Source: Bacillus vallismortis
Lineage (GTDB): Bacteria; Bacillota; Bacilli; Bacillales; Bacillaceae
Length of the DNA stretch: 64,000 nt
NCBI RefSeq assembly: GCF_040784915.1
Contig: NZ_CP160797.1
Span: 3,400,137-3,464,136 of the forward strand
Reading direction: 5' to 3'
In this document: positions 26,292 to 34,150 of the stretch, piece by piece
How the letters are laid out: every line of letters starts with the position of its first letter
Position numbering within the stretch: the stretch's first letter is position 1
The notes under the pieces: model-generated
What the model was told of the DNA's origin: nothing
Databases searched by the model: none
The model's input: the letters and a program-made list of their open reading frames with translations, nothing else
Made by a program: the position numbers and the translations under genes

Positions 26292-27034
26292 GACCGCTTG
26301 CCTTCAGGATTCGGGATAAAACGGTATCCTAGACCGCGAACCGTTACAATATACTCCGGATTGCTCGGATCGCGCTCAATTTTTTCCCTGAGCTTGCGAA
26401 TATGAACCATGACGGTATTGTTGTCGCCATAGGAAGGATAGCCCCACACTTTTTCATAAATTTGATCCTTGGAAAGCACCACATTAGGGTGTTCACAAAA
26501 ATACTGCAAAAGCTGCAAAAGCTGGGCTGAACAAGCGACGGCACTCCCGCCTACAATCAGCTCGGCATTTTGCGGAGAAAATGTAAAATAATCATATGTA
26601 TAGGTTTGATTTGAACTTGTTTCTTTCGACTGATATGTGCGCTTGAGGTGGGCTCTGATTCGCGCCGCTAATTCCAGCGGATTAAATGGTTTTGTGATAT
26701 AGTCATCAGCCCCAACCGCAAAGCCCGACAATTTGTCCGCGTCGGATGATCTTGCCGTCAGGAAAAAAATCGGAGCCTCTGAATACTCTCTGATCAGCGT
26801 GCAGGCTTCAAAACCGGACATCCCGCCCATCATGACATCCAGCACGATCAAATCTACCTTATTGGCCTTCACAACCGGAATCGCTGCTTCTGCGCTTGCC
26901 GCATCCAGTAAATTTCGATAACCTTCTTTTTCGAGAACGCGTTTGATCATATCCACAATCGCTTTCTCATCGTCTACGATTAAAATTGACGCATTTTCCA
27001 CTTCTATGTTCCTTTCTGTCACTGTTTTTTCCAT
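26288..27034 (-). CDS. yvrHb: OmpR-type response regulator YvrHb
   Basis: A regulator of about 248 residues from the ATG at 27034 (M-E-K-T-V-T-E-R-N). Receiver: VDDEKA, phospho-acceptor in LIVLDVMMGG, Lys in TKPFNPLEL. The C-terminal winged helix ends in TVRGLGYRFIPN. The frame is open to 27100, but the added residues are atypical and the internal start matches my recollection of the 168 protein. It partners YvrG. A terminator of sigO-rsoA lies just upstream. Confidence 0.9.
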   Translation of the reverse strand: MEKTVTERNIEVENASILIVDDEKAIVDMIKRVLEKEGYRNLLDAASAEAAIPVVKANKVDLIVLDVMMGGMSGFEACTLIREYSEAPIFFLTARSSDADKLSGFAVGADDYITKPFNPLELAARIRAHLKRTYQSKETSSNQTYTYDYFTFSPQNAELIVGGSAVACSAQLLQLLQYFCEHPNVVLSKDQIYEKVWGYPSYGDNNTVMVHIRKLREKIERDPSNPEYIVTVRGLGYRFIPNPEGKRS

Positions 27035-27101
27035 CTTATCATTATATCGATTATTTTTGGTGCATTTTTGAATAGGAGTCGTCTTCCCCTGACAGGACAA
27101 A

Positions 27102-27131
27102 TAAAAAACGGGAACGTGGCAGTTCCCGTTT
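27102..27131 (-). terminator. Terminator of sigO-rsoA
   Basis: AAACGGGAAC / GTTCCCGTTT perfect 10-bp stem with a 6-nt loop, followed on the minus strand by TTTATTTG. Confidence 0.85.
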
Positions 27132-27155
27132 CTCGTATTTTCAGATGATAAATGG

Positions 27156-27392
27156 TTATGAGTTCTCGTCTACCATATACAAAATAAACTCCCAAAACCC
27201 CGGAACATCCTGGCACAAAAGCATATCAGCCTTTTCAAACATTTTGATCTTCAGCTCTTGCTCTAAATCTTCTCTTTCTTGAAAGGACGTATTGCTGAGT
27301 TTTTTTCTGATCATCGGTGAAAAGCATTCAATCAGATGTTCAATGTCAAATTTATCGTCTTTTTGGTTCTTTTGTTCAAACTCGCCGTTCAC
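27156..27392 (-). CDS. rsoA: RsoA, co-sigma protein for SigO
   Basis: A 78-residue acidic helical protein (YvrHa). From published work it acts with SigO as a split sigma factor, supplying a region 2-like function for promoter opening. Here the helical segment IEHLIECFSPMIRKKLSNTS followed by QEREDLEQELKIKMFE resembles the start of sigma region 2. It begins with GTG at 27392, whose bases overlap the sigO stop (GTGA), so the two are translationally coupled. Confidence 0.88.
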   Translation of the reverse strand: MNGEFEQKNQKDDKFDIEHLIECFSPMIRKKLSNTSFQEREDLEQELKIKMFEKADMLLCQDVPGFWEFILYMVDENS

Positions 27393-27967
27393 AGCTTACT
27401 TTCCCCCTTTTTTTGAGCCGCTAGCTGTTTTCTGATATTCTCAAGCCCTTTTTTATGAATGTTGGAGATGTTTTGCCGTGACTCCCCTAATGAATCGGCA
27501 ATCTCTTGCATCGTGGCACCGTGAAGATAGACTTTCGTCAGCACGCTTTTTTGTTTGTCAGTCAGCTTCTGGATCGCTTGGTAGAGCTGATAATCATGAA
27601 CATGCTGGCTCAAGTCATCCTGCATATCTAAAAATGCTTCAAACGCATCGCTTCCTGTTTCGGAAGGAAGCCGATCTCCCGTTTCCGGATGATCGACCGT
27701 CAGCGGATACCGTTTTTGGTTTTTGCGAACCCGCTTATCAAAATCAATAGAAAAGATGCGAATCATTGAATTCATATACTTGACGATGCGGATTTCCTTA
27801 TAAAATTGTTTAAATTGCTCGTCCAATGATTTTGCATCTTTTTCGTTCGGGCTTTCCATTACGTTTTTGAACAAACGGTAATGCTGAGGATTGCTCAAAA
27901 AATGCTTCACGATGGGATGCTTCATTATCTCCTTACATTTTGATCGCAAAAGACCTTGATAGTCCAT
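27389..27967 (-). CDS. sigO: RNA polymerase sigma factor SigO (YvrI)
   Basis: About 192 residues from the ATG at 27967 behind GGGAGGCGG. The C-terminal part is a clear region 4 helix-turn-helix (about 135-185): LTDKQKSVLTKVYLHGATMQEIADSLGES, then RQNISNIHKKGLENI. Region 2 is missing or degenerate, which explains the need for RsoA. Later in-frame starts are possible (for example M-K-H-P-I-V-K-H). Divergent from yvrJ. Its promoter has the same motif as those of yvrJ and oxdC, fitting known autoregulation under acid stress. Confidence 0.9.
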   Translation of the reverse strand: MDYQGLLRSKCKEIMKHPIVKHFLSNPQHYRLFKNVMESPNEKDAKSLDEQFKQFYKEIRIVKYMNSMIRIFSIDFDKRVRKNQKRYPLTVDHPETGDRLPSETGSDAFEAFLDMQDDLSQHVHDYQLYQAIQKLTDKQKSVLTKVYLHGATMQEIADSLGESRQNISNIHKKGLENIRKQLAAQKKGESKL

Positions 27968-27988
27968 CAAACCGCCTCCCTACTAAAT

Positions 27989-28017
27989 TAAATGAAGGAA
28001 AACAAAAAAAAGTAAAC
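27989..28017 (-). promoter_or_regulatory. SigO-type promoter of sigO-rsoA
   Basis: On the minus strand GTTTAC and TTCATTTA are separated by 15 bp, about 20 bp before the sigO start. It matches the two other sites at 28062-28091 and 28297-28325. Confidence 0.65.
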
Positions 28018-28061
28018 TACTACTTTCTGACTAGCGCTTGTCTTAAATACGCCAGCCGCGA

Positions 28062-28091
28062 GTTTACATTTTCTTGGATTTCCTTCACTTA
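28062..28091 (+). promoter_or_regulatory. SigO-type promoter of yvrJ
   Basis: GTTTAC (28062-28067) and TTCACTTA (28084-28091) are 16 bp apart, with a TTTTC-TGG-TTTCC spacer also seen upstream of oxdC. Confidence 0.68.
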
Positions 28092-28128
28092 CATACATGA
28101 CTTCAAAAAAAGAAGGGAGGTGTTTTCC

Positions 28129-28284
28129 ATGGATCAGGTTTTTATAGAGGAAGTCGTAAAACAGATCGGCAATCTGGGATTCCCTGCACTGATTGCAATG
28201 TATCTGCTGACCCGATTTGAGAAAAAGTTTGATCAGCTTATCGAACTGATGACAGAACTAAAAGATCAGAAAGCAAAAAATTAA
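28129..28284 (+). CDS. yvrJ: Small membrane-associated protein YvrJ
   Basis: A 51-residue protein of the YvrJ family: acidic start, one hydrophobic helix (IGNLGFPALIAMYLLTRFEKK, about 12-32) and a charged C-terminal helix. The ATG at 28129 has GGGAGG upstream. It sits between sigO and oxdC with its own SigO-type promoter, so it belongs to the SigO regulon. Molecular role unknown; small proteins of this layout are often found in holin-like or phage contexts too. Confidence 0.82.
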   Translation: MDQVFIEEVVKQIGNLGFPALIAMYLLTRFEKKFDQLIELMTELKDQKAKN

Positions 28285-28296
28285 TTTTCAATCGAA

Positions 28297-28325
28297 GTTG
28301 ACTTTTCACTGGTTTTTTTCACTTA
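28297..28325 (+). promoter_or_regulatory. SigO-type promoter of oxdC
   Basis: GTTGAC (28297-28302) and TTCACTTA (28318-28325) are 15 bp apart, immediately after yvrJ and about 78 bp before the oxdC start. Confidence 0.68.
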
Positions 28326-28402
28326 ACAAGACAGAAGGGAAAACGAAAGGCCTTTCACCTTCTCTTTCTGCTATCGCATTTAAATTAAGGGAGGAACATT
28401 TC

Positions 28403-29560
28403 ATGAAAAAACAAAACGACATTCCGCAGCCAATCAGAGGAGACAAAGGAGCAACAGTAAAAATCCCGCGCAATATTGAAAGAGACCGCCAAAATCCTGA
28501 TATGCTCGTTCCGCCGGAGACTGATCATGGTACCGTAAGCAATATGAAGTTTTCGTTCTCTGATACTCACAACCGATTAGAAAAAGGCGGATATGCCCGT
28601 GAAGTCACCGTACGTGAGCTGCCGATTTCAGAAAACCTCGCATCTGTCAATATGCGGCTGAAACCTGGCGCCATTCGCGAGCTGCATTGGCATAAGGAAG
28701 CAGAATGGGCTTATATGATTTACGGACGTGCAAGAGTCACGATTGTGGATGAGCAAGGGCGCAGCTTTATTGATGATATAGGCGAAGGAGATCTTTGGTA
28801 CTTCCCGTCAGGCCTGCCGCACTCTATTCAAGCGCTGGATGAAGGAGCTGAGTTCCTGCTCGTGTTTGACGATGGATCATTCTCTGAAAACAGCACGTTC
28901 CAGCTGACAGATTGGCTTGCCCATACACCTATGGAAGTCATTGCTGCGAACTTTGGCGTAACAAAAGAAGATATTGCCAATTTGCCAGGCGAAGAGAAAT
29001 ATATATTTGAAGAGCCTGTCCCAGGAAATTTGAAAGATGACATTGTAGAAGGGCCGAACGGTGAAGCGCCTTATCCGTTTACCCATCGTCTTCTTGAGCA
29101 AGAGCCAATTGAATCAGAGGGAGGAAAAGTATACATTGCAGATTCAACAAACTTCAAAGTGTCTAAAACGATCGCATCCGCTCTCGTAACAGTGGAACCC
29201 GGCGCCATGAGAGAGCTGCACTGGCATCCGAATACGCACGAATGGCAATACTACATCTCCGGCCAAGCAAGAATGACCGTTTTTGCATCTGACGGCCATG
29301 CGAGAACGTTCGACTACCAAGCCGGTGATGTTGGATATGTTCCGTTTGCAATGGGGCATTACGTTGAAAACACTGGAGATGAACCGCTAGTCTTTTTAGA
29401 GATCTTCAAAGACGACCATTATGCCGATATATCTTTAAACCAATGGCTTGCCATGCTTCCTGAGACACTTGTTCAACAGCATCTTGAATTAGGCAAAGAC
29501 TTTACCGATATCCTTTCAAAAGAAAAACATCCGGTTGTGAAAAAGAAATGCAGTAAATAA
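28403..29560 (+). CDS. oxdC: Oxalate decarboxylase OxdC
   Basis: A 385-residue bicupin Mn enzyme turning oxalate into formate and CO2, which consumes protons and helps at low pH. N-terminal Mn site H95, H97, E101 (HWHKEAEW) and H140. C-terminal site HWHPNTHEW and the His in MGHYVENTGD. The lid motif S-E-N-S at 161-164 with catalytic Glu162 marks decarboxylase rather than oxidase. The ATG at 28403 has GGGAGGAA upstream; the frame is open earlier but only across the promoter. Known SigO target. Confidence 0.97.
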   Translation: MKKQNDIPQPIRGDKGATVKIPRNIERDRQNPDMLVPPETDHGTVSNMKFSFSDTHNRLEKGGYAREVTVRELPISENLASVNMRLKPGAIRELHWHKEAEWAYMIYGRARVTIVDEQGRSFIDDIGEGDLWYFPSGLPHSIQALDEGAEFLLVFDDGSFSENSTFQLTDWLAHTPMEVIAANFGVTKEDIANLPGEEKYIFEEPVPGNLKDDIVEGPNGEAPYPFTHRLLEQEPIESEGGKVYIADSTNFKVSKTIASALVTVEPGAMRELHWHPNTHEWQYYISGQARMTVFASDGHARTFDYQAGDVGYVPFAMGHYVENTGDEPLVFLEIFKDDHYADISLNQWLAMLPETLVQQHLELGKDFTDILSKEKHPVVKKKCSK

Positions 29561-29570
29561 AAAACTGCCG

Positions 29571-29606
29571 GCCTGCAGAGAGCGCTCGTTCTCTGCAGGC
29601 CTTTAT
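29571..29606 (+). terminator. Strong hairpin between oxdC and yvrL
   Basis: GCCTGCAGAGA / TCTCTGCAGGC forms an 11-bp perfect stem with an 8-nt loop. It is followed by CTTTATAA, a weak T-tract, and directly by the yvrL ribosome binding site AAGGAG. It may be a partial terminator or a stabiliser that sets yvrL below oxdC. Confidence 0.6.
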
Positions 29607-29620
29607 AAGGAGATGAACCA

Positions 29621-30031
29621 GTGAAACATCAAATGTCTTCAAATCGATTATTGCGGCTCTCTATAAAATACTTTTTGGCCGCGGCGGCAGTGGTGTTGAC
29701 CTATTTTGCCGTCATCTATATATTGTTTTCCATAGCAGGAACGAGCTACCGCTCAGCGGCTCACGTCCTGCTTTTTGCCCTGTTATTTCTTGTCCTCGGC
29801 CTATTCTTAGAACCATTTGAACGCCTGATGATACATAGCTTTACATTTTTCAAGACAGACAAACACTTATTCATTCTTCTAGCCGGCATCGTACAGCTGC
29901 TGTTTTTGTGGATGACTGCTCATACGACAGACGAAATGATCAGCGACATCTGGCTGTCCACCACAGAAGAAATGATTGTCGCAGCCGTTTTTCTGATTTT
30001 AGACAAATGCAATTCGGCCCTTCCCACCTAA
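29621..30031 (+). CDS. yvrL: YvrL, membrane anti-SigO factor
   Basis: A 136-residue protein with four hydrophobic segments (about 15-37, 46-65, 83-100, 115-130). It is the published negative regulator of SigO (also called RsiO). It starts with GTG at 29621 with AAGGAG about 7 nt upstream. It is placed downstream of oxdC after a strong hairpin, so part of its transcription may come from the SigO-dependent oxdC promoter, giving feedback. Confidence 0.85.
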   Translation: MKHQMSSNRLLRLSIKYFLAAAAVVLTYFAVIYILFSIAGTSYRSAAHVLLFALLFLVLGLFLEPFERLMIHSFTFFKTDKHLFILLAGIVQLLFLWMTAHTTDEMISDIWLSTTEEMIVAAVFLILDKCNSALPT

Positions 30032-30068
30032 AAAAAAGAACGCATTCCAAATGGATGCGTTCTTTTTA
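30030..30068. terminator. Bidirectional terminator between yvrL and yvrN
   Basis: AAAGAACGCATCC-like stem paired with GGATGCGTTCTTT, A-rich and T-rich flanks, between converging genes. Confidence 0.88.
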
Positions 30069-31295
30069 TTCATAGCGCAGCGCGTCTACAGGCTGAAGCT
30101 TAGATGCCTTGATGGAAGGAAGCAAGCCGAAGATAATGCCGACTGCCATTGAAAAGATGAGTGCCCCGACAACAGCCGGAACGGAGACGATAAAAGGCAT
30201 TGGAAAAACGACCGTCAGCAGCTTAGCGATGCCGAAGCCCGCCAGCACACCAAGTATGCCGCCAATGCTTGTCAGCACGACCGCCTCAGTTAAAAATTGA
30301 AATAAAATCACAAGCCGCTTAGCACCGAGCGCTTTCTTAATCCCGATTTCCCTCGTGCGCTCCGTGACGGAAACGAGCATGATGTTCATGACGCCGATAC
30401 CGCCGACCAAAAGTGAAATACTGGCGATTCCGCCAAGCAGCAATGCAAATGACTGATTAAAGGACTCCACTTCCTGCGCGATCTCCTGAAGATCCATCAC
30501 ACTATACTCTGCTTTTTCCAACTCAGCATCTGACAGTCCTTGGTTTAAAAGATCAGCAGCCATTACGCCGGCTTCTTGGATATGCTCAGAAGAATCAGCC
30601 TGCACAGCAATCTGTGTCGGCGCGTCAAATCCTTCAATGAGCGGCCACACTTTTTTCGGAATGTACAAAACCGGGTTCGCATAGTCGCCTTCAAACATGC
30701 TTTCCTGCTGTTTTTTTTCTGTGAAAACACCGGCGACCTTAAACGGCACACCATTCATCTCAATGCTTTTATGCAGAGCGTCTCCGTCTGGAAACAGTTC
30801 ATCTCTGGCAGCTTCATTGATCATCGCCACTTGGTGTGTGCTGTTCAATTCGTTTTCCGCCAGCTTTCTCCCTTCGGTTATACGGATTGGGAACATATCA
30901 AAGTAGTCACCGTCAACTCCGTATACCTGAGGGTACGAAACGTTTGTCAAATGAAAGACGCTCGCGCCTTCAGACAAGTAATATAAGGATAATCCTTTGA
31001 CCATAGGATCAGATTTAATCGCCTTTACTGTTTCGTCAGCTACAGGCGGTGCAGTCGTATACGAAACCTGATAGCCGCCGCCCTCCTCTTCTCCGCCCGA
31101 CGGCTGGTAGACAACATTGATCGCGTTATTTCCCATGCCGATCATGCTTTGCTTTAATTGTTCGCTTTGCCCCTTCAGCATCGATACAATCGCGATAATT
31201 GCCGCTATGCCGATAATGACACCGAGCATTGTCAGAATGGATCTAAGTTTATGAGAGAAAATCGATTGAAAGGAGATTCGAATATGTTCAAGCAT
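30066..31295 (-). CDS. yvrN: MacB-type ABC exporter permease YvrN
   Basis: About 409 residues. An N-terminal transmembrane helix (about 20-42) precedes a large extracellular MacB core (about 45-270), then three helices (about 285, 335 and 370) including VGGIGVMNIMLVSVTERTREIGIKKALGA, the FtsX/MacB hallmark. The start at 31295 (M-L-E-H-I-R-I-S-F) overlaps the yvrO end by 8 bp; AGGGGATA in yvrO serves as ribosome binding site. It acts with YvrO and YvrP; the substrate is unknown. Confidence 0.9.
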   Translation of the reverse strand: MLEHIRISFQSIFSHKLRSILTMLGVIIGIAAIIAIVSMLKGQSEQLKQSMIGMGNNAINVVYQPSGGEEEGGGYQVSYTTAPPVADETVKAIKSDPMVKGLSLYYLSEGASVFHLTNVSYPQVYGVDGDYFDMFPIRITEGRKLAENELNSTHQVAMINEAARDELFPDGDALHKSIEMNGVPFKVAGVFTEKKQQESMFEGDYANPVLYIPKKVWPLIEGFDAPTQIAVQADSSEHIQEAGVMAADLLNQGLSDAELEKAEYSVMDLQEIAQEVESFNQSFALLLGGIASISLLVGGIGVMNIMLVSVTERTREIGIKKALGAKRLVILFQFLTEAVVLTSIGGILGVLAGFGIAKLLTVVFPMPFIVSVPAVVGALIFSMAVGIIFGLLPSIKASKLQPVDALRYE

Positions 31296-31977
31296 GGCTG
31301 ATATCCCCTCTCTCATCTAATACCAATTCTCCATCTCTGATAAAAACGGTTCTGTCAGCTTTTTTTGCAACGTCCGGGTCATGGGTAATCATAATAATGG
31401 TCTTGCCTTCTTGATGCAATTCAGAAAACAGCGACAAAATTTGTTCGCTTGATTTGGTATCAAGCGCCCCGGTCGGTTCATCAGCTAAAATAAACCTCGG
31501 CTGATTGACTAGGGCTCTCGCTATCGCCACCCGCTGCTTTTGCCCGCCGGACAGCTTCGGAGGCTTGTAGGAGACCCTGTTTTTCAGCCCGACCTTTTCC
31601 AGCGCTTCATAGGCTCTCTGCCTTCTCTCTTTTTTCTTCACTTTATTGTAGATCATCGGCAGCTCGACATTTTGCAGTGCGGTGAGACGCGGCAGCAAAT
31701 GAAAGGTTTGAAACACAAACCCGATTGACTCGTTGCGGATTTCGGCTAAGGCACCGTCTTTCCCTTTCAATATATCTATCTGATCAAGCGTATAGGTTCC
31801 GGAGGTTGGCCTATCCAAACAGCCGATGATATTCATTAGCGTTGACTTTCCAGAACCGGAAGGCCCCATAATAGCTAGAAACTCACCAGCTTGGACCGTC
31901 AGATTAATATGTTTTAAGATCGGAACTTCTTCTTTTCCCAGCTTGTACGATTTCGAAATATTATTCAATGTCAGCAT
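31288..31977 (-). CDS. yvrO: MacB/LolD-type ABC transporter ATPase YvrO
   Basis: A 229-residue ATPase: Walker A GPSGSGKST, signature KLSGGQKQRVAIARAL, Walker B FILADEPTGALD and the switch His in IIMITHD. Its sequence class (LolD/MacB) fits the adjacent MacB permease. It overlaps yvrP by 17 bp and yvrN by 8 bp, so the three are one operon. Confidence 0.93.
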   Translation of the reverse strand: MLTLNNISKSYKLGKEEVPILKHINLTVQAGEFLAIMGPSGSGKSTLMNIIGCLDRPTSGTYTLDQIDILKGKDGALAEIRNESIGFVFQTFHLLPRLTALQNVELPMIYNKVKKKERRQRAYEALEKVGLKNRVSYKPPKLSGGQKQRVAIARALVNQPRFILADEPTGALDTKSSEQILSLFSELHQEGKTIIMITHDPDVAKKADRTVFIRDGELVLDERGDISHA

Positions 31978-33154
31978 TGACTGTAACCTGCTTTCCTTCC
32001 TTGACCGCGGGATCAGGATAGATCACATAATCTTCCGGCGTCAAGCCGCTCTTAATTTCCACCATGTCATTTTCATCAGTCTCTCCGATTTCAACAGGCT
32101 GCTTGACCGCTTTCTGCTTCTCATCCGCTTTCCACACGTACGGTTCTCCGTCATCCTGAATGACCATGTCGGAAGGCAGCTTAATCGTGTCCGCGTCAGC
32201 CTCATCACTCATCACTTCGATGTTGACATGATAGCCGACTTCGAGACCTTTATGGCTGTCTAATAAAACGGTGAAAGGATAGTTAGAGGATTGAGGGTTC
32301 ATTTCTTCTTCAGCAAAACTTTCTGATTCCTCACCCTCGCCTGTTCCCGCTGGAAGCTTGCCGATCGAAGTGACCTTTCCTTTCCACTCGCCTTCACCGC
32401 CTGTTTTCAGCGTGACTCTGACTTTGCTGCCTTTTTTGATTGTGTCCATTAACAGCTCGTTGATTTGGCTTTTGACTAGGTATTTGCCCGTCGAAACAAT
32501 CTGGATATACGGTCCTGCTGCCTGGTCGCCCGTTGCTCCGGCGGCGATATCCTGATTGACGCTTTGAACGATCCCGTCATGCTTGCTTGTTATGACATTG
32601 GAACCTTTGTTTTTCGTCAGGGCAGCCAGCTCTTTTTGATGCTGCTTCAGCTCAAGCTGGCTTGTTTTCAAATCGAAATTGGCCTGATCAAGCTCATCTT
32701 GAAGCTGTGATTTCTCTTCTTTTCCAGCCGTTTTCAGCTGTTTTTCCGTTTCCGTTATTGATTTTTGCAAGCGGCTGATTTGCAGGTTTGTCATTTCGAT
32801 TTGCAAATTGGCTTGTTCAACTTCGTCAGAATGATCCTCGCCCTCATACTCAAAAAGCTTATCGCCCTTTTTGACCTGATCGCCTTCTTTGACGTATGTT
32901 TTTTTAATGCTGCCTTTTTCAGAATCGATATATACTTTCTGCTGCTTCTCAGGTTCAACCTTTCCAGAAAACGTTTGGCCTGATTCTGACTCTCCTCCCA
33001 TGTATACCGCTACCGATTCTGCATAGGGCTCCGACGATACGGCAACTTGGTTGATGTGGGTAAAAAAGTAAACACCGCCGGCGCCGATCCCAGCTAATAC
33101 AAGCACACCGGCACATATCGCACCGCCAATAAGCCATTTTTTCTTCTTGGACAC
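31961..33154 (-). CDS. yvrP: Membrane fusion (HlyD-type) subunit YvrP
   Basis: A 397-residue adaptor with one N-terminal membrane helix (about 8-30). A lipoyl/barrel-sandwich domain (VYIDSEKGSIKKTYVKEGDQVKKGDKLFEYE) is split by a long coiled coil (about 110-185) and followed by beta-barrel parts. This is the usual partner of MacB-like exporters. It is the first gene of yvrP-yvrO-yvrN, with a SigA promoter at 33197-33225. Confidence 0.9.
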   Translation of the reverse strand: MSKKKKWLIGGAICAGVLVLAGIGAGGVYFFTHINQVAVSSEPYAESVAVYMGGESESGQTFSGKVEPEKQQKVYIDSEKGSIKKTYVKEGDQVKKGDKLFEYEGEDHSDEVEQANLQIEMTNLQISRLQKSITETEKQLKTAGKEEKSQLQDELDQANFDLKTSQLELKQHQKELAALTKNKGSNVITSKHDGIVQSVNQDIAAGATGDQAAGPYIQIVSTGKYLVKSQINELLMDTIKKGSKVRVTLKTGGEGEWKGKVTSIGKLPAGTGEGEESESFAEEEMNPQSSNYPFTVLLDSHKGLEVGYHVNIEVMSDEADADTIKLPSDMVIQDDGEPYVWKADEKQKAVKQPVEIGETDENDMVEIKSGLTPEDYVIYPDPAVKEGKQVTVNADIE

Positions 33155-33196
33155 ACCGATCTCCTCTTTCTGTAAACTATGTAATATTTTCGAAAC

Positions 33197-33225
33197 ATTA
33201 TAACCAATATTATCTATTAATTCAA
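33197..33225 (-). promoter_or_regulatory. SigA promoter of yvrPON
   Basis: On the minus strand TTGAAT (33220-33225) and TATAAT (33197-33202) with an exact 17-bp spacer, about 43 bp before yvrP. Confidence 0.72.
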
Positions 33226-33294
33226 AAAGACTTGCAATCTTTTTATTGAAATGAAGGAATCAAATAGAAAAATTGTATTTTCACGGCTGAAAAT

Positions 33295-33325
33295 AAAAAA
33301 TCCCGGCTCTGAACCGGGATTTTTC
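33295..33325 (-). terminator. Terminator of fhuBGC
   Basis: AATCCCGG / CCGGGATT stem with a 7-nt loop; T-rich on the minus strand side. It abuts the fhuC stop codon. Confidence 0.88.
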
Positions 33326-34135
33326 TTACACAGAAATAAGCGCTTTTTCATTTTTAATCAGGTCATAGGTCAAGCATACAGGTTTATTTGTACGGGGATC
33401 GGTCACGATTTCGGCATCAATCTGAAATACCTGCTTCAAAATGTCCGGTGTCATGACCTCCAGTGCGCCGCCCTCCTTGATAACCGTGCCGTTTTTGAGC
33501 GCGATCATATAATGAGAAAAACGGGCCGCGTGGTTCAGATCATGAATGACCATTAAAATCGTCCGCCCCTGTTCTTTGTTGAGCCTGTCAAGCAGCTGCA
33601 GAATTTCAAGCTGGTGTGCGAGATCAAGGTACGTTGTAGGTTCATCCAGCAGCAGCAGTTCCGTCCCTTGCGCAAGCGCCATGGCTATCCACACGCGCTG
33701 ACGCTGTCCGCCTGACATTGCCTCAATCGGCCGTTCAGCGTATTCAACCATGCCTGTTTCTTCAAGCGCCCATTTGATAATCCGGCGATCTTCATCATGT
33801 AATCGGCCGAATCCTGATTGATGCGGAAACCTGCCGTACGACACCAATTCATACACCGTTAAACCGCTTGGCGCTTCAGGTGTCTGCGGCAGAATCGCCA
33901 TATCTTTCGCAATGTCTTTTGTAGACATTTTATGAATGGCTTTGCCGTTTAAATAGACGGCACCTTTATGTGAACGCATAATTCTGGACATTGTTTTTAA
34001 TATTGTTGATTTCCCGCAGCCATTCGGGCCAATTAAGGTGGTGATTTTCCCTTTAGGAATCGAGATATTTAAATCTTCTACAATCACCGTGTCACCATAA
34101 CCGATTCCAAGCTGTTCCGTTGATAATGAATTCAT
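33326..34135 (-). CDS. fhuC: Ferrichrome ABC transporter ATPase FhuC
   Basis: A 269-residue siderophore-type ATPase: Walker A GPNGCGKST, signature AMSGGQRQRVWIAMALAQ, Walker B LLLLDEPTTYLDLA, switch His in VIHDLN. It powers import of Fe(III)-ferrichrome through FhuB-FhuG. It is the last gene of fhuB-fhuG-fhuC, 15 bp after fhuG, with GGAGGGGG before its ATG. Confidence 0.94.
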   Translation of the reverse strand: MNSLSTEQLGIGYGDTVIVEDLNISIPKGKITTLIGPNGCGKSTILKTMSRIMRSHKGAVYLNGKAIHKMSTKDIAKDMAILPQTPEAPSGLTVYELVSYGRFPHQSGFGRLHDEDRRIIKWALEETGMVEYAERPIEAMSGGQRQRVWIAMALAQGTELLLLDEPTTYLDLAHQLEILQLLDRLNKEQGRTILMVIHDLNHAARFSHYMIALKNGTVIKEGGALEVMTPDILKQVFQIDAEIVTDPRTNKPVCLTYDLIKNEKALISV

Positions 34136-34150
34136 ATTCGGCCCCCTCCT

